A DNA stretch of 64,000 nucleotides from Rhodopseudomonas palustris HaA2 (GTDB lineage: Bacteria > Pseudomonadota > Alphaproteobacteria > Rhizobiales > Xanthobacteraceae). The translations under genes and the position numbers were made by a program. Each line of letters starts with the position of its first letter. Position 1 is the stretch's first letter. Under the pieces are notes generated by a model, which searched no databases, was not told where the DNA came from, and saw only the letters and a list, made by a program, of their open reading frames with translations. Below are positions 17,589-26,253 of the stretch, in pieces. The stretch is from contig NC_007778.1 of NCBI RefSeq assembly GCF_000013365.1, positions 186,001 to 250,000 on the forward strand, given 5' to 3'.

Positions 17589-17845
17589 ATGATCGACTCC
17601 CTGTCCCTGCCCTCGTCGTCCGCGGCGCCCGGGCCGAGGGGCCGAGCTGCCGGCTCGTCATTCCGTTGTTGCTGAAGAAGGGCACTACGGTTGTCGCCGC
17701 GCAGAATCCGACGACGTCGCTCCTCGCGGCGACACGGATCGCACCGGTCGCGATTCAGGAACCGGTCGTGCGGGTCGGCCACGGCTGGAGGGGCGCGGTG
17801 ATCACGCAGGCCTCCTCCATGCCCTCTCCCGCAGAGACATCATGA
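17589..17845 (+). pseudogene. Decayed alpha/beta hydrolase (N-terminal half, serine lost)
   Basis: A frame through 17609-17845 reads [20 protein letters not shown], then [18 protein letters not shown] and [17 protein letters not shown] before a stop. This follows, position by position, the start of salicylate-esterase-like hydrolases (LVLVHGAWADGSSW..VIPLL..G..VVAVQNP..SL..PVVLVGHSWGG). The oxyanion HG is degraded and the GHSWGG nucleophile elbow has become GHGWRG, so the serine is gone. The rest of the gene is missing. It ends about 80 bp before the intact hydrolase gene at 17926. Not functional. Confidence 0.65.
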
Positions 17846-17925
17846 TCGGAGCCACCGCTGTCGCGTTGTCGTCCAGCAGCGCCCCGGCGCAACATCCACA
17901 TCCCACCCGCAAAGGAGACCACTCG

Positions 17926-18768
17926 ATGAGCAGCGGATACGTCAAGACAAAGGACGGCGTCGATATCTACTACAAGGATTGGGGCCCCAAGCAGGCTCAG
18001 CCGATCGTGTTCCATCACGGCTGGCCGCTGTCGTCCGACGATTGGGACGCGCAGATGCTGTTCTTCGTCGCGCAAGGCTACCGCGTCGTCGCGCATGATC
18101 GCCGCGGTCACGGCCGCTCGTCGCAGGTCGAACTCGGCCACGATATGGATCACTACGCCGCCGACGCCTTCGCCGTCGCCGAGCATCTCGACCTCAAGAA
18201 CGCCGTGCATATCGGCCATTCGACCGGCGGCGGCGAAGTCGCGCGCTATGTCGCCAAGTTCGGCGAGCCGCACGGCCGCGTCGCCAAGGCGGTGCTGGTC
18301 AGCGCCGTGCCGCCGCTGATGCTCAAGACCGAGACCAACCCCGGCGGCCTGCCGATCGAAGTGTTCGACGGCTTCCGCAAGGCGCTCGCCGACAATCGCG
18401 CCCAGTTCTTCCTCGACGTTCCCGCCGGCCCGTTCTACGGATTCAACCGCCCGGACGCGAAGACGCTGACGGGCGTCGTCAACAATTGGTGGCGCCAGGG
18501 CATGATGGGCAGCGCGCTGGCGCATTACGACGGCATCAAGGCGTTCTCCGAGACCGACCAGACCGACGACCTCAAGGCGATCACCGTACCGACCCTCGTC
18601 CTGCATGGCGAAGACGACCAGATCGTGCCGATCGACGATTCGGCGAAGCTCTCGGTCAAGCTGCTGAAGAACGGCAAGCTGAAGACCTATCCGGGCTTTC
18701 CGCACGGCATGCTCACCACCCATGCCGACGTTCTGAACGCGGATCTGCTCGCTTTCGTGAAGGAATAA
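17926..18768 (+). CDS. Alpha/beta hydrolase, non-heme chloroperoxidase-like
   Basis: 280 residues. The start [12 protein letters not shown] at 17926 follows AAAGGAGA by 7 bp. An in-frame ATG at 17842 would add 28 residues resembling part of a twin-arginine signal and is less likely. Triad: S99 in GHSTGG, D231 in GEDDQIVP and H260 in [17 protein letters not shown] and DRRGHGRSS are typical of cofactor-free haloperoxidases/esterases, which form peracids from acetate and H2O2 or hydrolyse esters. A copy about 87 percent identical by eye lies at 32930-33772, inside the putative island. Confidence 0.88.
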   Translation: MSSGYVKTKDGVDIYYKDWGPKQAQPIVFHHGWPLSSDDWDAQMLFFVAQGYRVVAHDRRGHGRSSQVELGHDMDHYAADAFAVAEHLDLKNAVHIGHSTGGGEVARYVAKFGEPHGRVAKAVLVSAVPPLMLKTETNPGGLPIEVFDGFRKALADNRAQFFLDVPAGPFYGFNRPDAKTLTGVVNNWWRQGMMGSALAHYDGIKAFSETDQTDDLKAITVPTLVLHGEDDQIVPIDDSAKLSVKLLKNGKLKTYPGFPHGMLTTHADVLNADLLAFVKE

Positions 18769-18783
18769 CACCGACACCACGCC

Positions 18784-18812
18784 GAAGAAGCGGAGCCCGG
18801 CTCCGCTTCTTC
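18784..18812 (+). terminator. 13-bp hairpin terminator after the hydrolase gene
   Basis: GAAGAAGCGGAGC at 18784-18796 pairs perfectly with GCTCCGCTTCTTC at 18800-18812 over a 3-nt loop, 15 bp after the hydrolase stop. It lies between convergent genes and could serve both strands. The run after the stem on the + strand is only weakly T-rich. Confidence 0.7.
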
Positions 18813-18849
18813 TCGTCTGCATCGTCTGCGAGCCGCGTCCCCCCGGCTG

Positions 18850-20727
18850 TCACACCGCCCAGCAGGCGCAGCCGAGCGCTCCCCAGAAGCTCTTGAGATC
18901 GGCGATCGGCAGCTTGCTCGACCACGCCGTGGCGTGGTCGTGGCCGTGGACGTTGCAGGAATTGGCGCAGCCGCACATCCGCATCGCCGTCGCAGCGACC
19001 TTTGCGCCGGACTCGTCGTCCGCCCAGGCCGCATAGCCGCCGAACCGCCGCACCGGCGACCAGTCCGGCATCGCCGGCGGCGGCGCGGTGTCATCGAGCT
19101 TGGCGAAGTCGCCGGCGCCGTACACCACCTTGCCACCGACCATCGTCAGCAACGATGTCGTGTCGGCGATCTCGGCTTCGCTGCAGGCGAAGTAGTCGCG
19201 GTCCGGCACCACGACATCGGCAAGCTGGCCGACTGCGATCCGGCCCTTGTTGCCTTCTTCGTTGGAGAACCAGGTGACGTTCTCGGTCCACATCCGCAGC
19301 GCGGTCTCGCGATCGAGGCAATTGCGCTGCGGCGTGAGGCGCATTCCGCCGACGGTGCGACCGGTGACCAGCCACGACAGCGACACCCACGGATTGTACG
19401 ACGCCACCCGCGTCGCGTCGGTGCCGGCCGAGACCTTGACGCCCTTGTCGAGGATCTTCTTCACCGGCGGCGTCGCCTCCGCCGCGCCGATGCCGTAGCG
19501 CTCGACGAAATACTCGCCCTGATAGGCCATGCGATGCTGAACGGCGATGCCACCGCCGAGCGCCGCGATGCGGTCGATCGAGCGGTCAGAGATCGTCTCG
19601 GCGTGGTCGAAGAACCAGTGCAGCCCCTCCAGCGGCGTATCCTGATTCACCTTTTCGAACACGTCGAGCGCGCGCGAGATCGTCTCGTCATAGGTCGCGT
19701 GCAGCCGCCACGGCCATTTGTTCTGCACCAGGACGCGGACGACCTCCTCAAGCTCGCCTTCCATCTCCGCCGGCATGTCCGGTCGCGGCACGCGAAAATC
19801 CTCGAAGTCCGCTGCGGAGAACACCAGCATCTCGCCGGCGCCGTTGTGACGGAAGTAGTCGTTGCCCTGCTTGTATTTGGAGGTCCTGGTCCAGTTCAGG
19901 AAATCGTCCTTCTCGCCCTTCGGCTTCTGCGTGAACAGGTTGTAGGCGAGCCGGATCGTCAGCAGCCCCTCGTCGTCGAGCTTCTGGATCACCGCGTAAT
20001 CGTCGGGATAGTTCTGGAAGCCGCCGCCGGCGTCGATCGCGCCGGTGACGCCGAGCCGGTTGAGCTCCCGCATGAAATGCCGGGTCGAATTGACCTGGTA
20101 GTCGAACGGCAGCTTCGGGCCCTTGGCCAGCGTGGCGTACAGGATGTTGGCGTTCGGCTTCGCCAGCAGCAGCCCAGTCGGATTGCCGTTGGCGTCGCGG
20201 GTGATCTCGCCGCCCGGCGGCTCCGGCGTGTCCCGGGTGTAGCCGACGGCGCGCAGCGCCGCGCCGTTGAGTAGCGCACGATCGTACAGATGCAGCAGGA
20301 ACACCGGCGTGTCCGGCGCCACCGCGTTGAGCTCCTCGATGGTCGGCAGCCGCTTCTCGACGAACTGATGTTCGGTGAAGCCGCCGACGACGCGCACCCA
20401 TTGCGGCGGCGGCGTGATTGCGACCTGGCGCTCGAGCATGTTCATCGCGTCGGCCAGCGAGCGCACGCCGTCCCAGCGCAGCTCCATGTTGAAATTCAGC
20501 CCGCCGCGAATGATGTGAAGATGGTTGTCGATCAGCCCGGGCAGTACGCGCCGGCCCTTCAGGTCGATCACCCGCGTCGACGGCCCGGCCGTCGGCAGGA
20601 TGTCGCGGTCGTGACCGACCGCGGCGAAGCGGCCGCCCTTGATCGCCACCGCGCTCGCCGTGGGGTTGGCGCGATCCAGCGTGGTGAACAGCCCGCGATG
20701 CAGGATGAGGTCCGGCGCGTCGGTCAT
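18850..20727 (-). CDS. Amidohydrolase family protein (YtcJ-like) with Cys/His-rich C-terminal tail
   Basis: 625 residues from the ATG at 20727, with GGAG 8 bp upstream. The N-terminal composite domain contains VLPGLIDNHLHI, the first metal-binding HxH of the amidohydrolase superfamily. Later landmarks are GGFTEHQF, RLHATYDE, FDHAETIS, SAGTDATRVASYNPW and ADVVVPDRDYF, as in YtcJ-like amidohydrolase 3 proteins. It probably hydrolyses an exocyclic amide or related bond in the cytoplasm. The last 44 residues are odd: MCGCANSCNVHGHDH and GCACW, which could bind a metal. It is coupled by a 1-bp overlap to a XapX gene and follows a YcaC-like hydrolase. Confidence 0.82.
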   Translation of the reverse strand: MTDAPDLILHRGLFTTLDRANPTASAVAIKGGRFAAVGHDRDILPTAGPSTRVIDLKGRRVLPGLIDNHLHIIRGGLNFNMELRWDGVRSLADAMNMLERQVAITPPPQWVRVVGGFTEHQFVEKRLPTIEELNAVAPDTPVFLLHLYDRALLNGAALRAVGYTRDTPEPPGGEITRDANGNPTGLLLAKPNANILYATLAKGPKLPFDYQVNSTRHFMRELNRLGVTGAIDAGGGFQNYPDDYAVIQKLDDEGLLTIRLAYNLFTQKPKGEKDDFLNWTRTSKYKQGNDYFRHNGAGEMLVFSAADFEDFRVPRPDMPAEMEGELEEVVRVLVQNKWPWRLHATYDETISRALDVFEKVNQDTPLEGLHWFFDHAETISDRSIDRIAALGGGIAVQHRMAYQGEYFVERYGIGAAEATPPVKKILDKGVKVSAGTDATRVASYNPWVSLSWLVTGRTVGGMRLTPQRNCLDRETALRMWTENVTWFSNEEGNKGRIAVGQLADVVVPDRDYFACSEAEIADTTSLLTMVGGKVVYGAGDFAKLDDTAPPPAMPDWSPVRRFGGYAAWADDESGAKVAATAMRMCGCANSCNVHGHDHATAWSSKLPIADLKSFWGALGCACWAV

Positions 20728-21014
20728 CAGGTCTTCTCCGGTGGATTGCGGCGCGCCGTCTGCATCGGCGCCTGGTCGCTTCGCCCCGGCAGCGATCCGA
20801 ACATGTGCGGCGCGCATTTCGCCTGATGCCAGGCGGCGGCCAGGCCGTGGCCGGCGATGATCTGCCGCGCCACCGGGACGATCTGTTCGCCGGCCAGGAT
20901 GCCGAGCAGCCCGACCAGCGCCACCAGTGGCGGCGCCGGCGAGCGGACGTCGAGCAGGCTGTAGATGACGCCGACCAGAAGGCCGGCGCCGAGCGACAGC
21001 AGATAGAGCTTCAT
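20727..21014 (-). CDS. XapX domain protein (small membrane protein)
   Basis: 95 residues starting MKLYLLSLGAGLLVGVIYSL. Two hydrophobic segments (about 2-20 and 30-50) are joined by DVRSPAPP, the XapX pattern, followed by GEQIVPVARQ. The C-terminal 40 residues are polar and longer than the minimal domain, with KCAPHMFGSLPG. The function of XapX proteins is not established. It sits in the middle of a leftward set: YcaC-like hydrolase, XapX, amidohydrolase. The stop overlaps the amidohydrolase start by one base. Confidence 0.75.
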   Translation of the reverse strand: MKLYLLSLGAGLLVGVIYSLLDVRSPAPPLVALVGLLGILAGEQIVPVARQIIAGHGLAAAWHQAKCAPHMFGSLPGRSDQAPMQTARRNPPEKT

Positions 21015-21039
21015 CGCGCGTTTCCGCGCCGCACGGCTG

Positions 21040-21690
21040 CTACGCGGCCTTGGTGCCGCCCTCGGAGGCGTGCTCGCCGAGCGCCCATTTCGAGAAGCGG
21101 ATCTGGATGCCGTAGGGCGAGTGCGCGCGCAGAATGTCCATCATGCCCTCGTAGGTTTCGCTGCGCGCCCAATCCTGCTGCAGCTCGAACGCATACTGGC
21201 ACGAGGTGATCGGCACCGCGCCGGCCTGGATCGCCCGCTCCATCGAGCGGTTGTGCGCTTCCACCGACAGGTCGCCGCAGGCGTCGGCCGGGATGTAGAT
21301 CTCGAAGCCTTCCTTCAGCATATCGAGGGTCGGAAACATCACGCAGGCTTCGGTCCACAGTCCCGCGATCACGAACTTCTTGCGACCGGTCGCTGCCACC
21401 GCCTTGCGAAAATTCGGGTCGAGCCAGGAATTCATCGAGGTGCGGTCGATGATGTCGTGGCTCGGAAACAGATCGGTGACTTCGGGCATGAACGGGCCGG
21501 AGAACGAATCCTTGGCCACCGTGGTCAGCACGGTCGGGATCTTGAACAGCTTCGCCGCCTTGGCGAGAATCTGGATGTTGTTGAACACGACGAGCCGGTC
21601 GTGGGACTGCACGCCCTGATACATCGCCGGCTGATAGTCGATCAGCGCGATCGCACTGTTGTCCGGGGTCAACATATCCAGTTTCGACAT
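21040..21690 (-). CDS. Isochorismatase-family hydrolase, YcaC-like
   Basis: 216 residues from the ATG at 21690, with GGAGAG upstream. Cysteine-hydrolase landmarks are D18 in ALIDYQPAMYQ, SMNSWLDPNF (aligned with GEINAWD of YcaC) and nucleophile C116 in LWTEACVMFP. The segment GFEIYIPADACG is typical of the YcaC group, whose substrates are poorly known and which form cytoplasmic oligomers. It is the first gene of the leftward set with XapX and the amidohydrolase, so the three may act on one amide or hydroxamate-type compound; that is inference. Confidence 0.82.
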   Translation of the reverse strand: MSKLDMLTPDNSAIALIDYQPAMYQGVQSHDRLVVFNNIQILAKAAKLFKIPTVLTTVAKDSFSGPFMPEVTDLFPSHDIIDRTSMNSWLDPNFRKAVAATGRKKFVIAGLWTEACVMFPTLDMLKEGFEIYIPADACGDLSVEAHNRSMERAIQAGAVPITSCQYAFELQQDWARSETYEGMMDILRAHSPYGIQIRFSKWALGEHASEGGTKAA

Positions 21691-22006
21691 CGTGTCTCTC
21701 CGAGTTCGTGAACGAGCGCCGCAAAGCGTCTGGTCGCGATCATGCCCCCTCGTGCCGAACCGCGCTTGGACGGACCCATCGCCGATTGCACGAACGCGCT
21801 TTGCCTTGAGGGCGTCACGCCGACCAGGGAACGCCCGGGCGCGACCCGAACGCTCGGGTGGCTCGGCGAGCGGACCACTGAACACAATCGTCCAAACGGC
21901 AGCCGAACCCTGCAATCCCCGCCGCCCCCGCCCGGATAGTCTGTCTCGGATCCGTCTCCGTCGCGCCGGATACCCCGTCTCGCTCATCCAACCGATCGAG
22001 GACCAG
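21691..22006. other. Divergent promoter region
   Basis: This 316-bp gap lies between the leftward YcaC-like gene and the rightward MFS gene, so it should contain both promoters. No clear -35/-10 pair, operator palindrome or riboswitch fold was recognised. Short open frames here overlap and have no Shine-Dalgarno sites. Confidence 0.4.
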
Positions 22007-23626
22007 ATGACGAATGTCGAACGCGATCCCCCGATGACGGCCGAAACACGGGCGTCCCCCTGGATCGCGTTCCGCCACACCGCCTTTACGGTGGTCTGGA
22101 CCGCAACCGTCGTCGCCAACGTCGGCACCTGGATGTACAACGCGGCATCCGGCTGGCTGATGACGAGCCTGGAAGCCGATCCACTGACCGTTTCGCTCGT
22201 TCAAGTCGCGTCCAGCCTTCCGATGTTCCTGTTCGCGATCCCGGCCGGCGCGCTGGCGGACATCGTCGACAAGCGGCGCTTCCTGATCCTGATCGAGATC
22301 GTGCTCACCGTGTTTGCGGCCGCGAGCGCGGTGCTGGTCTGGCTCGGGCTGATGAACCCGTTCCAGCTGTTGCTGTTCACGTTTCTGCTCGGCGCGGGTG
22401 CGGCGTTCGCGGCGCCGGCCTGGCAATCGATCGTGCCGGATCTCGTGCCCAAGGAGCACCTCGCATCGGCGGTGGCGAGCAATGGCGTCGGCATCAATGT
22501 CAGCCGGGCGATCGGCCCGGCGCTGGGCGGCGTGGTGATCGGCGTCGCGGGCATCGCGGCGCCGTTCTGGATCAACGCGCTGAGCAATTTCGCGGTGATC
22601 GGCGCGCTGCTGTGGTGGCGCCCCGCCGCCAAGCGCGCGGCGACGCTGCCTCCGGAACGGTTGTTCAGCGCGATCGTGATCGGCTTTCGCCACGCGCGAT
22701 ACAATCTCGATCTGCGCGCCACACTGGTGCGCGCGGTCGCGTTCTTCTTTTTCGCCAGCGCGTATTGGGCGCTGCTGCCGCTTGTCGCCCGCTCGCGCAT
22801 CGCCGGGGGACCGGAACTGTACGGCATTTTGCTCGGCGCAATCGGCCTCGGCGCGATTGTCGGCGCGTTCCTGTTGCAGGGGTTGAAATCGGCGCTGGGG
22901 CCGGATCGCTTGGTCGCGGCCGGCACGCTCGGGACAGCGGTCAGCCTCGTTCTGCTCGGCAGCGTCCAACGCGTCGAACTCGCGACCGCGGCCTGTTTCA
23001 TCGCGGGCGTTTCGTGGATCGCGGTTCTCGCCAACCTCAACGTTTCCGTTCAGGTCGCGCTACCGGACTGGGTGCGCGGCCGCGGCCTGGCGATGTTCGT
23101 CACGGTGTTCTTCGGCGCGATGACGGCCGGCAGCGCGCTCTGGGGTCAGTTGGCGTCGTCGTTCGGATTGCCGGCAGCGCATTTCGCCGCGGCCGTCGGC
23201 GCCGTCGTCGGCATCGCCGTGACGTGGCGCTGGAAACTGCGCGGCAGCGCCGAGCACGATCTCGCACCCTCGATGCATTGGCCCGCGCCGGTGCTGGCCA
23301 TCGATGCCGATGCCGATCAAGGCCCGGTGCTGATTACGGTCGAGTACCATGTCGCAGCGGACAGGCGCGACGCCTTCCTGCTGGCTATGCGAAAATTGAG
23401 CCGACAGCGACGGCGTGACGGCGCATATGCGTGGGACGTGTTCGAAGATACCTCGGAGCGCGGACGATTCGTCGAGGTGTTCAAAGTTGCGTCATGGCTC
23501 GAGCATCTTCGGCAACATGATCGCGTCACCAATGCGGATCGGATCGATCAGAATGCGATCCGCCATTTCCACGCGAGCGCAGAGCCTCGCGTGACGCACT
23601 TGCTCGCTGCGAAGTTCCCGGCATGA
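22007..23626 (+). CDS. MFS exporter (MFS_3/EntS-like) with C-terminal soluble domain
   Basis: 539 residues from the ATG at 22007, with GAGGA just upstream. The first about 410 residues form 11-12 membrane segments. Motifs include NVGTWMYNAASGWLM, DIVDKRRFL in the loop between helices 2 and 3, and RAIGPALGGVVIG in helix 5, as in the EntS-like MFS_3 family of proton-driven exporters. The last about 105 residues are soluble (ITVEYHVAADRRDAFLLAM, then WDVFEDTSERGRFVEVF) and look like the antibiotic-monooxygenase-fold tail found on many members. Substrate unknown. Confidence 0.85.
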   Translation: MTNVERDPPMTAETRASPWIAFRHTAFTVVWTATVVANVGTWMYNAASGWLMTSLEADPLTVSLVQVASSLPMFLFAIPAGALADIVDKRRFLILIEIVLTVFAAASAVLVWLGLMNPFQLLLFTFLLGAGAAFAAPAWQSIVPDLVPKEHLASAVASNGVGINVSRAIGPALGGVVIGVAGIAAPFWINALSNFAVIGALLWWRPAAKRAATLPPERLFSAIVIGFRHARYNLDLRATLVRAVAFFFFASAYWALLPLVARSRIAGGPELYGILLGAIGLGAIVGAFLLQGLKSALGPDRLVAAGTLGTAVSLVLLGSVQRVELATAACFIAGVSWIAVLANLNVSVQVALPDWVRGRGLAMFVTVFFGAMTAGSALWGQLASSFGLPAAHFAAAVGAVVGIAVTWRWKLRGSAEHDLAPSMHWPAPVLAIDADADQGPVLITVEYHVAADRRDAFLLAMRKLSRQRRRDGAYAWDVFEDTSERGRFVEVFKVASWLEHLRQHDRVTNADRIDQNAIRHFHASAEPRVTHLLAAKFPA

Positions 23627-23830
23627 CTCCGGGCAAGCTGCGCGCGCCGTGACCGCCGCTCAAACCCGACCTCGGCCGGCCGATCGAGGCGCGTCTCGAG
23701 CCCGAGCGGCTTGTGGAGGCCGGGCGGGGACGGCTTCGGACCCGGGACAATCTTTGAACTTTTGCCGCGGGCGTCCATTGCACCATTTCACCTTCGGTCT
23801 CGGCGAACGCGACCATGGAGGAGGCGGCGA

Positions 23831-24007
23831 ATGTCTGATCATGCGCTTCGGAAGCGCCGGGTGCTTGTCGTGGAGGACGAGTATTTCCTTGCAGACGGAT
23901 TGAGGAGCGGCCTCGAGCAGGCCGGGGCCGTCGTGGGCGGCCCGGTCGATGTTCGTTGTCTCGCTTCGCGTGCCGGCAACCGCGCGCGAGGCCCGACCAG
24001 CCACTGA
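23831..24007 (+). pseudogene. Truncated response regulator (receiver N-terminus only)
   Basis: A strong Shine-Dalgarno site (GGAGGAGG) precedes an ATG at 23831. The product begins as a receiver: RRVLVVEDEYFLADGLRSGL, then EQAGAVVGGPV. After about 40 residues the homology stops and an unrelated 19-residue tail runs to a stop at 24007. The phosphoacceptor region and everything after it are missing. The break lies about 70 bp before the tRNA-derived repeat at 24078, so the gene was probably damaged by events at the island boundary. Confidence 0.65.
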
Positions 24008-24077
24008 TTCTGACGCGGCTGGGCGAAGTCCCGCCGGCAGCGTGACATCACGCCTCCCGGTCAGCCGCTGAGCAAGT

Positions 24078-24099
24078 CGTGGCGGAGAGGGAGGGATTC
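24078..24099. repeat. Left direct repeat: tRNA-Ser 3'-end fragment (candidate att site)
   Basis: The 22 bases cgtggcggagagggagggat plus tc are identical to 56170-56191, where they form the 3' end of the tRNA-Ser(CGA) gene in the same orientation. No tRNA body follows here. The copy lies 97 bp before a tyrosine recombinase gene that reads away from it, as expected of an attachment site at an island end. Confidence 0.8.
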
Positions 24100-24195
24100 T
24101 CCCCACCCCCTTCGCCTAAGCCACTGATGGTTCGAATTTTATCCGTGAAATAAGGCGTTCTTCCATGACTTGGGGCTACACCAAGGGGCTCCACC

Positions 24196-25887
24196 ATGGG
24201 AAATCCGAAAATGCCGTCACCGGTCCGGAAAAGGAGCGCAGACGGGTCCGACAAGTCCGACGTATGGTGGCTGCGCAAGAAGGTGCCGGCCCGATACCGG
24301 GCGATCGTCGGCCGGGGTGAGGTCTGGCGGTCTTTGGGGACGACCGACCTCAAGGCCGCGAATGTCGCCTGCGTCAAGCTAAGCGCCGAACTGGAGCGAG
24401 ACTGGGCCGCACGCCTCCACGCCGCGCAGGACGCCGGTCGGGTCTCCTCGCCTCGCGCCCTCACCTCCCGCGAACTGAGCGGATTGCAGCGACTCGTCCA
24501 CGAACAGACGCGGGACGCGCAGCTTGCCAATCCGCCGCCCCGGCACGCCTGGGGGCTCGACACGGGAGATCGGACCGACGACGAGCATCTCGAAGAACTG
24601 GAATACGACGAGGCCAAGATGGCCTCTTTCCTCGCCCGGAACGGCTTCGAGGTGAGCGAGGCGGACCAGCGGCGTTTTCTGCCCCTATTCCTACAGGCGC
24701 GTCGGGAAGCCTACCGGGATCTGCATCGGGCGACCCGCTTGGACTATTCGGACTCTCCCCTGCTCGCAAAGTACGCGCCAACTCCGTTACCTTCGGTCGA
24801 CTTCCTCGAAGCTTTCGAATTCTATTGTACATCCGCCGGGATCAAGGGCGGGGCGACGGGTCCTACCGCCAGACGGTGGCGATCGAAAATCATAGAGTTC
24901 TGCGAGTTCGTCAATCACGCCGACCTGGCACGCATGACGGCGGACGACGGCTATCGTTGGGTCGATCACCTGGTCGACGCCAAGGGTATCGCCCGAAAAT
25001 CCGTGCGGGACGTTTGGCTCGCCTCCCTGAAGGCAGTCGCAAGCTTCATAGTTGAACGCCGGAAACTCGCCAGCAATCCGTTTCTGGGCATTCGCGTCCG
25101 ACGCGCCGATACGGGAACGAAGGAATCCAATCAAAAGGGATTTACCGATTCCCAGGCTGTCTTAATCCTAACGGCCACGCTCGCAAACCCCTCGCATCTG
25201 ACCATCGCCGAGACCCGCGCGGCGCGGCGGTGGGTGCCATGGATCTGCGCCTACACGAGCGCCCGCGTCAACGAGATCACTTCGCTCCTCCCCTCCGACG
25301 TAAGACAAGATCCAGAGACGGCGATCTGGTGCTTCTATCTACGCCCCGAGATGACCAAGGGGGACTACATGCGGGTGATACCGGTCCACTCTCATCTGAT
25401 CGAACAGGGACTGCTGAATTACGTCGGAGAGCGCGAGGGCTTGTCGCTACCCCTGTTTTATGATCCGCGAAGGGCAGAGGGCGATACGGTGGCTCATCCG
25501 CAATGGCAGAAGATCGCCCAGCGGCTCGCGGAGTGGGTCGTCAACAGTCTTGGCGTTACGGGGGTCAAGCCCAATCACGGTTGGCGCCACCGCTTCAAAA
25601 GCGTAGCCCGTCACGCGAATATGCATCCCGAAGTCGAGAATTTCATTACGGGCCATGGGGGCTCCGACGATCCGGGCGTCATCCAACGCGTGAGCATGCG
25701 GTACGGCGACGCTTGGGTGAAAACGCTCAAGAAGACGATCGAGCTCTACCCCCGCTACGAAATTGAAGGCCTAAAGAGGAGGCCGGAGCCGCATCGCCGA
25801 CCGCGGCGTACCCGCCAGATCGGGGCACCCGGGACAAGGCAAGCATCGACAGCGACGGGGCATGCAAGTCATCGAGACCCGGAGTGA
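24196..25887 (+). CDS. Tyrosine recombinase/integrase
   Basis: 563 residues starting MGNPKMPSPVRKR. The N-terminus resembles DUF6538-type integrases (WWLRKKVPARYRAIVGRGEVWRS split over a conserved basic arm-binding region). The catalytic domain shows Arg in YTSARVNEI, His-x-x-Arg in NHGWRHRFKS, a His in FITGHGG, and a candidate nucleophile Tyr in SMRYGDAW near residue 505. A Pro/Arg-rich tail follows. It begins 97 bp after the tRNA-derived repeat and reads into the island. It would join attP to the tRNA-Ser 3' end. All active-site residues are present, so it may be functional. Confidence 0.85.
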   Translation: MGNPKMPSPVRKRSADGSDKSDVWWLRKKVPARYRAIVGRGEVWRSLGTTDLKAANVACVKLSAELERDWAARLHAAQDAGRVSSPRALTSRELSGLQRLVHEQTRDAQLANPPPRHAWGLDTGDRTDDEHLEELEYDEAKMASFLARNGFEVSEADQRRFLPLFLQARREAYRDLHRATRLDYSDSPLLAKYAPTPLPSVDFLEAFEFYCTSAGIKGGATGPTARRWRSKIIEFCEFVNHADLARMTADDGYRWVDHLVDAKGIARKSVRDVWLASLKAVASFIVERRKLASNPFLGIRVRRADTGTKESNQKGFTDSQAVLILTATLANPSHLTIAETRAARRWVPWICAYTSARVNEITSLLPSDVRQDPETAIWCFYLRPEMTKGDYMRVIPVHSHLIEQGLLNYVGEREGLSLPLFYDPRRAEGDTVAHPQWQKIAQRLAEWVVNSLGVTGVKPNHGWRHRFKSVARHANMHPEVENFITGHGGSDDPGVIQRVSMRYGDAWVKTLKKTIELYPRYEIEGLKRRPEPHRRPRRTRQIGAPGTRQASTATGHASHRDPE

Positions 25888-26253
25888 TGCGATGCGGCCG
25901 CACCTTATCGAGACCTACTTCGATTATTCATGTCATTACATTCCGAGAAGTTACCGTCGGTCGAGAACAGCCATTTTGAAGTCGCCACACTGGATCTCGA
26001 TTGGGATGGTCGACGCAGCGTCCGCCCCGATCGCATACAATATCATTCCGCCCGACAACGGTGACCCGCGCTTCGAAGTCCGCCTCCTTCCTGATCAGAT
26101 CCAGAGCACCGGTTAGAAGACAGTTTGTTGACGAGAATTCGTTCCCTATCAGTCAATGGCAGTCATCGGCGGTTTCCGGGGGAGCCGCAATGGGCGTATA
26201 ATCGTCCTCAACTCGGCGCTTCAGTCCATGCAACGGCAAACATCGAATCATTG
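25888..26253. other. Intergenic region, no recognised feature
   Basis: This gap lies between the convergent integrase and GGDEF-EAL genes. A frame at 25892-26116 would encode about 74 residues (MRPHLIETYFDYSCHYIPRS...), but it has no Shine-Dalgarno site, overlaps shadows of other frames, and matches no family I know. The DNA is noticeably richer in A/T than most of the window. No strong terminator hairpin was seen. Confidence 0.3.

Noticed and set aside
24129-24136. GGTTCGAA, a tRNA T-loop-like octamer near the integrase
   Set aside because: No acceptor or anticodon arm can be folded around it. It is not continuous with the tRNA fragment at 24078.
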